Assembly: GCA_031268675.1 (NCBI GenBank)
Contig: JAIRWY010000082.1
Location: forward strand, 1-51,739
Origin: Candidatus Ancillula glyptotermitis
Lineage (GTDB): Bacteria; Actinomycetota; Actinomycetes; Actinomycetales; Bifidobacteriaceae
DNA length: 51,739 nt
Reading direction: 5' to 3'
In this document: piece by piece, positions 45,527-51,739 of the stretch
How the letters are laid out: each line of letters begins with the position of its first letter
Numbering within the stretch: the stretch's first letter is position 1
The notes under the pieces: model-generated
The model's input: only the letters and a program-made list of their open reading frames with translations
Databases searched by the model: none
What the model was told of the DNA's origin: nothing
Position numbers and translations under genes: made by a program

Positions 45527-47143
45527 TTGGTTGATTTTGTAGACAAGGTTCGTATTTTTCTACACGCTGGTAGTGGCGGGAATGGATGCGCATCGATTCG
45601 GCGGGAAAAGTTTCGTCCACTAGCTGGTCCAAATGGTGGCAGTGGTGGAAGAGGTGGTTCAATATATATCCGCGCTGATTCTTCGGTAAGTTCGCTATTA
45701 GATTATCATTTTTCACCACGTAAACATGCAGAAAATGGTGAAATGGGTTATGGTGGTAGTAAAGATGGCAAACATGGAAATGACTTGCACCTGAAAGTAC
45801 CAGTTGGAACTGTTATCAGAACTGTACGTGGCGAGTTAATTGAGGATCTTGCTGAAGATGGGCAGGTATTTCTTGCTGTTGTTGGAGGCTCTGGTGGACT
45901 TGGTAATGAGTCCATTGCGAACAAGCATAGAAAGGCACCTGGATTTTCATTATCTGGAATACCTGGTGAGGAAGCTGATTTAATACTTGAACTGAAGTTA
46001 TTGGCAGATGTCGCATTAGTCGGATTTCCAAGCAGTGGGAAAAGTTCAGTAATTGCATCTATTTCAGCAGCGCGCCCGAAAATTGCAGATTATCCATTTA
46101 CAACTCTTACTCCAAATCTTGGTGTAGTTTCCAGTTATGGTTATAGATTTGTCGTTGCAGATGTTCCTGGTCTAATTCCTGGTGCATCCAATGGTAAAGG
46201 TTTAGGTCTTGAGTTTTTACGCCATATTGAGCGCACTCTAGTAATTGTGCATGTTATTGATACTCTTGCATACGAATCTGGTAGAGATCCAATTTCAGAT
46301 CTTGAGGCGATTGAAAAAGAGCTTGATGAGTATACAAAGTTGCATATGCCAGACGATAAAAACCCACTACTGAATCGTGCGAAACTCGTTATTTTGAATA
46401 AAGTTGATGATTCTGCTGGTAAAGACTTGGCAAATCTTGCTCAAGAGGAACTCAAATCAAGAGGTTACGAGACTTTTCAAGTTTCTGCATTGACGCATGA
46501 TGGATTAAAGGAATTTGTTCTGAGATTGGGGCAGGTGGTTAAAGAGCTGAAGGATAATCTTGAAGTAGTGAAAAAGCAAGAGGTTGATAATATAGAGCGT
46601 CAGGTTATTGAGCTTAAGCCAAAGTCTAGGGCAAATACGACTGGTTTTGAAATCTCTAAACATGAGGATTTTGATGGAGTATATTTTGAAGTTGTTGGGG
46701 AAAAACCACGCATTTGGGTATTGCAAACCGATTTTGGAAATGATGAAGCGGTTGGATATTTGTCTGATAGATTACAAAAGCTTGGTATTGAGGATGAGTT
46801 GGCAAAGCAGTGTGCGAATGAGGGTGATGAAGTGCGAATTTCGTTAATCAATCCACGCGCACAATATCTGAAGAACACTGATGAGTACTATGTATTTGAC
46901 TATAAGCCTTCAATTTCTTCTGGTGCTGAAGTGCTCTATGCAAATAAGCGTGGTGAAGATACTAGACTTGAGTTTGAGGAGCGTGTGCACAGACCAACTA
47001 GACAGAAAAAACGTGAAGAATACCATGCGCGTCAAGATGCAAGAAGTAGTACTCGTCATCAGTTTGAAATGGAGCGAGAAATTGGCTTTTGGGCAGATCC
47101 TGCAAAAGTTGATGATGAATATGCTGAAGAAATGGAGAACTAG
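45527..47143 (+). CDS. obg: GTPase Obg (CgtA)
   Basis: 538 residues. It is a ribosome-associated GTPase in 50S assembly and stress control. The glycine-rich Obg fold spans about 1-158 (GGNGCASIRREKF, GGSGGRGGSI). The G domain has GFPSSGKSS (G1), DYPFTTLTPN (G2), DVPGLIPGAS (G3) and NKVD (G4). An OCT domain lies at about 365-435, and a charged tail of about 100 residues follows. The start is a TTG at 45527, 8 bp after rpmA, with no convincing ribosome site; translation is probably coupled. No ATG or GTG start fits the conserved VDFVDKVRIF beginning. Confidence 0.95.
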   Translation: MVDFVDKVRIFLHAGSGGNGCASIRREKFRPLAGPNGGSGGRGGSIYIRADSSVSSLLDYHFSPRKHAENGEMGYGGSKDGKHGNDLHLKVPVGTVIRTVRGELIEDLAEDGQVFLAVVGGSGGLGNESIANKHRKAPGFSLSGIPGEEADLILELKLLADVALVGFPSSGKSSVIASISAARPKIADYPFTTLTPNLGVVSSYGYRFVVADVPGLIPGASNGKGLGLEFLRHIERTLVIVHVIDTLAYESGRDPISDLEAIEKELDEYTKLHMPDDKNPLLNRAKLVILNKVDDSAGKDLANLAQEELKSRGYETFQVSALTHDGLKEFVLRLGQVVKELKDNLEVVKKQEVDNIERQVIELKPKSRANTTGFEISKHEDFDGVYFEVVGEKPRIWVLQTDFGNDEAVGYLSDRLQKLGIEDELAKQCANEGDEVRISLINPRAQYLKNTDEYYVFDYKPSISSGAEVLYANKRGEDTRLEFEERVHRPTRQKKREEYHARQDARSSTRHQFEMEREIGFWADPAKVDDEYAEEMEN

Positions 47144-47146
47144 TAG

Positions 47147-47971
47147 ATGTGCGCGCGCATAAATGGTAGAGTAGTTATAAAAATTGGAACAAGTTCAATA
47201 GTTAACAACGAGAATTTTGCATCTGTAGATTTTTATAAGATCAAGAAAATTGTAGAGCCAGTTGCTCAATTGAGACAGCGTGGTAAAGATCTGATTTTGG
47301 TTGCATCAGGAGCTGTTGCTGCTGGAATGGAAGAACTTCAGATGAAACAACGTCCTAAGTTGCTTGATGAGCTACAAGCAGTAGCTGCAGTTGGGCAGCC
47401 GTTGCTTATTGATGCATATCGCCAGTTATTTCAACAAGAATCCATGTATTTAGCACAAATACTTCTTACAAAAGATGATATTGCTGATACTACACGCCAA
47501 AATAATATTAGGCATACAATTGACCAGTTGCTGAAAAATAATATAGTTCCGATTATAAATGAAAATGACACTGTTGCAACTGAAGAGTTGACATTTGGAG
47601 ATAATGATAAACTTGCTGCGCTAGTCGCATCTACTATTGATGCAAGTAAGTTGTATTTATTTTCAGATGTTGATGGGCTTTATGATATACCACCTAATAA
47701 ACAAGGTTTAAAATCAAGTGCGAAGTTAATTACTAGAGTTGATGGAGTTTCTAAACTTGATGAGGTAGAAAAATTTATACAAATTGGTGCGGATTCTGGC
47801 TCTTTGGGGACAGGAGGAATGCGAACAAAATTACAGGCAGCAAGAATTGCGATTGAAGCTGGTATTGAGTGCCATATAGCGAATACTGATAAAATGCATG
47901 GTGTTTTTTTTGAAGAAACTGTGCATACACAAATTTTTCCGATTCATGATGAGGTTCCGCATGAAGTTTAA
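47147..47971 (+). CDS. proB: Glutamate 5-kinase
   Basis: 274 residues. It phosphorylates glutamate in the first step of proline synthesis. The amino-acid-kinase fold shows VVIKIGTSSI, VASGAVAAGM, IINENDTVATEEL, FGDNDKLAALVA and GTGGMRTKLQAA. The C-terminal PUA domain of typical ProB (about 365 residues) is absent; the protein stops right after the kinase fold. The start follows GGAG at 47134-47137. proA and proC are not in the window. It ends in an 11-nt overlap with hisI. Confidence 0.93.
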   Translation: MCARINGRVVIKIGTSSIVNNENFASVDFYKIKKIVEPVAQLRQRGKDLILVASGAVAAGMEELQMKQRPKLLDELQAVAAVGQPLLIDAYRQLFQQESMYLAQILLTKDDIADTTRQNNIRHTIDQLLKNNIVPIINENDTVATEELTFGDNDKLAALVASTIDASKLYLFSDVDGLYDIPPNKQGLKSSAKLITRVDGVSKLDEVEKFIQIGADSGSLGTGGMRTKLQAARIAIEAGIECHIANTDKMHGVFFEETVHTQIFPIHDEVPHEV

Positions 47972-48335
47972 CATTACATTTGCAGATTATACACCCGAAC
48001 TAGCGGAAGTTAAACTGGCACCTGTAATTGTGCAGGATGCAGATACACTTGAAGTTCTTATGTTTGCATGGGCAGACTTTGAGGCATTGAAGTTGACGCA
48101 CAAAACAGGTTTTGCAACTTTTTATTCTCGCTCAAGGAATGAAATCTGGGTGAAAGGTGCAACCTCTGGTAATTATCTGCGCATAGTAAAAGTTCTTGAA
48201 GATTGTGATTCTGATGCATTACTGTATTTAGTGGAGCCAAAAGGCCCAGCATGTCATACTGGAGAGCGCACATGCTTTTTTAGAACTATTGATGAAGAAG
48301 GATTATCAGAAAAGGGAGTAGATAATGCCTGTTGA
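47961..48335 (+). CDS. hisI: Phosphoribosyl-AMP cyclohydrolase
   Basis: 124 residues. It opens the purine ring of phosphoribosyl-AMP in histidine synthesis. PVIVQDADTLEVLM, TFYSRSRNEIWVKGATSG, DCDSDALL and GPACHTGERTCFF hold the metal-binding Asp and Cys residues. The start is the ATG at 47961, after GATGAGG. It overlaps proB by 11 nt; longer in-frame starts read deep into proB and add a non-family N-terminus. No other his gene is nearby, so hisI has moved alone into this operon. Confidence 0.92.
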   Translation: MKFNITFADYTPELAEVKLAPVIVQDADTLEVLMFAWADFEALKLTHKTGFATFYSRSRNEIWVKGATSGNYLRIVKVLEDCDSDALLYLVEPKGPACHTGERTCFFRTIDEEGLSEKGVDNAC

Positions 48336-48861
48336 TGTATTTAATGATACAGATTTTTGTTTAATGGACACGGATGATTTTGTACAACTATCTCTTCATA
48401 TTTTTGAGGAACTTGGAATAAATCCAGCAGTTAGTTTGAACATATTGTTTGTCACTGAAGAGGAAATGAAGACATTGAACAAGTTATGGATGGATGAGGA
48501 TAGTTCAACAGATGTTTTATCATTCCCACTTGATGAATTTACAGCCAATTCGCCAATATTTTCAAATAAGCACTTTACTATGGAAGCAACTGATCTAGAG
48601 CTTGGTGATATTGCGATTTGCCCATTTGTTGCAGATAAACAGGCGAAGCTTGCTAAACATACTGCACATGAAGAGATGTTGCTTTTAACAACACATGGGA
48701 TTTTACATATACTTGGTTATGATCATGCTGAAGTAGAAGAAGAAATACAGATGTTTGAGTTACAAAGGCGCTTGCTGGTTGGTTATATTGCAAAAGTCAA
48801 GAATATTACATCAACAGATGTTAAAATTGAAGGTCTACCGAAAGGAAGAAGTGATAGTTAA
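48325..48861 (+). CDS. ybeY: Endoribonuclease YbeY
   Basis: 178 residues. It is a metal-dependent RNase for 16S rRNA 3' maturation and ribosome quality control. The zinc site THGILHILGYDH is complete, and LNKLWMDEDSSTDVLSFP and LGDIAICP are the other family signatures. GGGAG is the ribosome site. It overlaps hisI by 11 nt and the corC-like gene by 11 nt. A ybeY-corC-era order is common in bacteria. Confidence 0.95.
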   Translation: MPVDVFNDTDFCLMDTDDFVQLSLHIFEELGINPAVSLNILFVTEEEMKTLNKLWMDEDSSTDVLSFPLDEFTANSPIFSNKHFTMEATDLELGDIAICPFVADKQAKLAKHTAHEEMLLLTTHGILHILGYDHAEVEEEIQMFELQRRLLVGYIAKVKNITSTDVKIEGLPKGRSDS

Positions 48862-49735
48862 TATAGTATTTGTGATACTTTTTGTCATCAACATTGCACT
48901 CGCAGTTTCGCTAATTCTGGTTTGTTTGAAGTTGCGTGCTAAAAATAGCCAGAATATTGCAACGCAGATTGAAGAATCAGATGAAATACGAGAAGAAGAT
49001 CGTAAAATGTTGCGTTCAGTATTTGAATTTGGGAATATGATTACGCGCGAAGTTATGGTTCATAGAATGGATATGATTACCTTAGATCATGATGATACAT
49101 ATGGTTCTGCACTTGGACTATTTATTCGCTCTGGATTCTCTCGTATTCCAGTTATGGGTGAAAATGCAGATGAAATTCTAGGACTCGCATATTTTAAGGA
49201 TGTTGTTAAAGAAATTTTCTTGCATAAAAAGCCAAGAAATAAGTCTATTACTGCAGTTTTGCGGAAGCCACTATTTGTTCCAGAGTCAAAGCCAGTTGAT
49301 GATTTATTCCGCACTATGCAGATGGAACGACAACATATGGCACTGGTAATTGACGAGTATGGTGGAATTTCTGGGCTGGTTACACTAGAAGATACACTTG
49401 AGGAGATTGTTGGTGAACTTGATGACGAACATGATGCAGCTAATAACGAAGCAGTTGTATTGCTTGAACAAGATGAGAATGGTAAGGCAACTTCATACAT
49501 ACTGCCTGCTAAGTACCCAATTTCGGATTTACAGCAGTTGTTTGGTGTTCAAATTGAACATGATGATGTTGATACAATACTGGGGTTGTTGACTAAGGAA
49601 ATTGGGAAGGTTGCGATAAAAGGTTCATATGCTGAAATCAACGGATTGAAGTTTGAGGCAGTTCAAGTATCTGGGCGTAGAAGGCAGGTTTCAAAAATTT
49701 CAGTTGAAAAGGTAAGCGAGGTAGAGAATGACTAG
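48851..49735 (+). CDS. CorC/HlyC-like CBS-domain protein with single membrane segment
   Basis: 294 residues. The GTG at 48851 is preceded by AAAGGAAGAA and yields a membrane-start IVNIVFVILFVINIALAVSL-like segment. Two CBS domains lie at about 55-180 (ITREVMVHR, GFSRIPVMGE, DEYGGISGLVTLEDTLEEIVGE). A CorC/HlyC transporter-associated domain completes the C-terminus. Full-length relatives have a DUF21 (CNNM) region with three or four membrane segments; here only one remains. A role in Mg2+/Co2+ efflux or regulation by adenosyl ligands is assumed from the family. It overlaps ybeY by 11 nt and era by 8 nt. Confidence 0.88.
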   Translation: MIVNIVFVILFVINIALAVSLILVCLKLRAKNSQNIATQIEESDEIREEDRKMLRSVFEFGNMITREVMVHRMDMITLDHDDTYGSALGLFIRSGFSRIPVMGENADEILGLAYFKDVVKEIFLHKKPRNKSITAVLRKPLFVPESKPVDDLFRTMQMERQHMALVIDEYGGISGLVTLEDTLEEIVGELDDEHDAANNEAVVLLEQDENGKATSYILPAKYPISDLQQLFGVQIEHDDVDTILGLLTKEIGKVAIKGSYAEINGLKFEAVQVSGRRRQVSKISVEKVSEVEND

Positions 49736-50645
49736 TGGAAATCCGACTGCATCTCCAAGTACAAAAGCAGGTTTTGTTTGTGTTGCTGGTCGTCCAAATG
49801 TTGGAAAATCTTCACTAGTTAATGCGCTTGTGGATGCACAGGTTGCAATAACGTCTTCAAAACCTGAAACAACCAGAAAAGTAGTGCGGGGTATTAAAAC
49901 TTTTGAAAATGAGAATGGAGTTGATTGTCAACTGGTTTTTGTTGATACACCAGGCATTCATCGTCCACGAACTCTTTTGGGCAAGCACTTGAATACCATG
50001 GTCAAGGAACAACTTGCTGCTGTTGATGCAATCTTGTGGCTTACTCCCGCAGATGAAGAGATTGGGCGAGGTGATAGATATATACTTGATCATTTAGCGC
50101 GCATGAAGCAAAACAAGACCCCATTATTAGCGGTTGTGACAAAAGTTGATAAAGTAGACAAGACAGTTTTATTCGAGCACCTAAAATCTACTGATATTGC
50201 AGCACATTTTGATGAAATCATACCAGTGAGTGCAAAAACTGATGAAAATCTTGAACACCTGTTGAATGTACTCGCAAAGTATATGCCACAGTGCGAGTTC
50301 TACTATTCTGACGAGCAATTGACTGATGAATCTTGGCAGAATATGTGTGAAGAAGTTGTTCGTGGAGAGTTACTTGAACATCTTAACGACGAACTACCGC
50401 ATTCTCTAATGGTCAAATTTGTTGAGCGAGTTAACGATGTTATTTACTTAAACTTGTTCGTTGAGCGAGATTCTCAAAAGGGCATTATAATTGGGAAGAA
50501 TGGAGATACTCTTAGGCGTGTGCGCAAATCATCGACAAAAATTATACGTGAGATTATACCAGAATGCGTCCAACTTGAATTGCATGTTAAGGTTGCAAAA
50601 AATTGGCAGACGGATCCACGACAACTTAGAAAACTTGGGTTTTAA
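49728..50645 (+). CDS. era: GTPase Era
   Basis: 305 residues. It binds the 16S rRNA 3' end in 30S assembly. G1 is GRPNVGKSS, G2 the ETTRKVVRG region, G3 VDTPGIHRPR and G4 TKVDK. A C-terminal KH domain is marked by GIIIGKNGDTLRRV, and the family ending is VAKNWQTDPRQLRKLGF. The start ATG overlaps corC (ATGACTAG). The stop overlaps the next gene by one base (TAATG). Confidence 0.97.
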   Translation: MTSGNPTASPSTKAGFVCVAGRPNVGKSSLVNALVDAQVAITSSKPETTRKVVRGIKTFENENGVDCQLVFVDTPGIHRPRTLLGKHLNTMVKEQLAAVDAILWLTPADEEIGRGDRYILDHLARMKQNKTPLLAVVTKVDKVDKTVLFEHLKSTDIAAHFDEIIPVSAKTDENLEHLLNVLAKYMPQCEFYYSDEQLTDESWQNMCEEVVRGELLEHLNDELPHSLMVKFVERVNDVIYLNLFVERDSQKGIIIGKNGDTLRRVRKSSTKIIREIIPECVQLELHVKVAKNWQTDPRQLRKLGF

Positions 50646-50884
50646 TGCGAGTTTCAGTTTTTGTTAAGCCTGGTAGTAAAAAAGGTCCACTAATAGAGAA
50701 GTTGGAATATCAAGATCCAGGAAATGCTGAATTTGTGGTATTTTTGAGGAATCGCGCAATAGATGGTGCAGCAAATAAAGAACTTATTGAACAACTTGCT
50801 AAGCACTTTGATGTATCTAAAAGTAGTGTAAGTATTCTACAAGGGCATGCAGGTCGTAGAAAGTTAGTTGAAATTGATATATAA
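50645..50884 (+). CDS. DUF167/YggU-family protein
   Basis: 79 residues with the family core VFVKPGSKK, FVVFLRNRAIDGAANKELIEQLAKHF (short motif: DGAANKEL) and LQGHAGRRKLVEI. A small cytoplasmic protein of unknown biochemical role. Coupled to era through TAATG. Last gene of the operon; no clear terminator follows. Confidence 0.9.
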   Translation: MRVSVFVKPGSKKGPLIEKLEYQDPGNAEFVVFLRNRAIDGAANKELIEQLAKHFDVSKSSVSILQGHAGRRKLVEIDI

Positions 50885-50900
50885 TAGAATATCAAAAACA

Positions 50901-50929
50901 TTGCAAAATCTTTTCAAATGTGGTATAAT
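50901..50929 (+). promoter_or_regulatory. Promoter of crgA
   Basis: TTGCAA (50901-50906), 17-bp spacer and TATAAT (50924-50929), preceded by TGTGG. The extended -10 is the same as at rplU. Confidence 0.75.
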
Positions 50930-50958
50930 ATTGTATACTTAGATGGGAGAAGTATATC

Positions 50959-51444
50959 GTGCAGAAAGATAAGGTTAGTAGTAGCCGCTCAGTGAGTGCT
51001 GAGGGCGTGGATTCTGGTGCCCAAAAAGATATTAGCGAGGTTGATGCAAAAGGAGTCAACGAGCCAATTGGTAGTGCAGAATCTGGTGACAAGAAAAGTC
51101 CAAGACAGAGTAAGAACCCGAAGAAGAGAGAGAAGCAGGAAAGCCTAGCGATTAAGGCGCGTTCTGGTAATCCTGCCAAGCGAGGTGAAGTTGTTTCTGA
51201 ACTTAGTAAAAAAACAAGTGCAGTTTCAGCAATAGCAGCTAAGGCAGCCAAGTATAATATAAATCCAGTGTGGTTGGTGCCGACAATGCTTGGACTTATG
51301 ATTATAGGCGTTCTTTGGATTGTAATATTTTATTTAACTGCAGAAATTGGCGGTTATCCTATGCCTATATTGCGTTATGCTAATTTAGCAGTGGGATTTG
51401 GATTTATAATTGTTGGATTTGGGCTATCTACTAAGTGGAAGTGA
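50959..51444 (+). CDS. crgA: Cell division protein CrgA
   Basis: 161 residues. The GTG at 50959 follows GGGAGAAG. A long, charged, Ser/Lys-rich cytoplasmic N-terminus (about 1-100) precedes the conserved part: NPVWLVPTMLGLMIIGVLWIVIFYLT in short, then a second membrane segment (RYANLAVGFGFIIVGFGLSTKWK). CrgA is an actinobacteria-specific divisome protein that recruits wall-synthesis proteins to the septum. The N-terminal tail is longer than in mycobacteria (93 residues in total there). It has its own promoter. Confidence 0.93.
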   Translation: MQKDKVSSSRSVSAEGVDSGAQKDISEVDAKGVNEPIGSAESGDKKSPRQSKNPKKREKQESLAIKARSGNPAKRGEVVSELSKKTSAVSAIAAKAAKYNINPVWLVPTMLGLMIIGVLWIVIFYLTAEIGGYPMPILRYANLAVGFGFIIVGFGLSTKWK

Positions 51445-51739
51445 GTTACTCTACGCAATTATTTAGTGCGGTAAGTGCACATTAGGAGTACTCGTACTGA
51501 ATGAGTGGAGTATTATAAACGCAGGTTTGACTTTGTTGCATCCACGTCTAAACTACAATACCTTAAAAAGTAGTATTCTATGCTTGAAGTCTAAAAAAGC
51601 CTGTTTTCCCACTTCAAAATAGTACATGTGTATATAACACACATAAGCACCTTAAATCAAACCACGTGCTTATAAATAGCCTTAATGAAGGTATAGGTTA
51701 TAAAACCACCTGGATTTGCTCAAGAAGAAGTTTTTGTAT
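51445..51739. other. Non-coding stretch dense in small inverted repeats
   Basis: No plausible gene on either strand. Dyads in order: AGTAC/GTACT (51487-51498), AATAC/GTATT (51557-51577), TTGAAGT/ACTTCAA (51584-51617), ATGTGT/ACACAT (51626-51644), TAAGCAC/GTGCTTA (51644-51672), then short CCTT/AAGG and GGTT/AACC. No U-tract terminator or tRNA fold was recognised. It may hold a structured RNA, replication-linked sites or the control region of a gene beyond the window. Confidence 0.4.

Noticed and set aside
47898-47960. Longer hisI start inside proB
   Set aside because: It adds 21 basic and aromatic residues foreign to HisI. The ATG at 47961 has a ribosome site and matches the family length.
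48755-48850. Longer CorC-like start inside ybeY
   Set aside because: There is no ribosome site, and the residues are foreign to the family. The GTG at 48851 with AAAGGAAGAA is better and gives a membrane-first protein.

Overview
The window is AT-rich, densely coded DNA from a Gram-positive actinobacterium. The phylum call rests on RbpA, CrgA, the PafB-PafC-HelY order, the rplU-rpmA-obg-proB order and frequent near-leaderless starts. A eukaryote-like UTP-glucose-1-phosphate uridylyltransferase and the proB context suggest the Bifidobacteriaceae or a relative. The unusually low GC would fit a host-associated, possibly symbiotic, low-GC lineage. That placement is inference and was not tested by any search.

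Positions 1-28.0 kb form a surface-protein region. It holds the 3' end of a wall-anchored protein, a 494-residue exported protein with three S-layer-homology-like segments, and one enormous ORF (2344-27963, 8539 residues). The giant has an N-terminal export segment, about 38 SpaA/Cna-B-like modules in largely alternating A and B types, two DUF11-like domains and a VANTG sorting signal. Two homopolymeric G tracts sit in the control regions. G12 lies exactly between the -35 and -10 of the S-layer-type gene. G14 lies about 30 bp upstream of the giant gene's -35. Both look like slipped-strand phase-variation switches, so the cell may vary surface scaffold and adhesin together.

Positions 28-38 kb are housekeeping: flavodoxin, class A penicillin-binding protein, recA-recX, UDP-glucose synthesis, the WYL regulators PafB and PafC, a Ski2-like helicase of the HelY type and RbpA. 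The recA promoter carries a PafBC-type element (TGTCA core, 8-bp gap, TATAAT), and its likely activators are encoded a few genes away.

Positions 38-44.8 kb hold an aldo/keto reductase (minus strand), a K+-independent-type proton pyrophosphatase with tandem promoters and a 25-codon ORF in its leader, a 702-residue membrane-anchored relative of the giant protein's N-terminus, and a convergent two-gene unit (GtrA-like protein plus a single-pass exported protein).

Positions 44.8-51.4 kb are a tight operon: rplU, rpmA, obg, proB, hisI, ybeY, corC-like, era and yggU. Three successive junctions overlap by exactly 11 nt. crgA follows under its own promoter. The last ~295 bp are non-coding and rich in small inverted repeats. 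No tRNA, rRNA, CRISPR array, transposase or prophage gene was seen.
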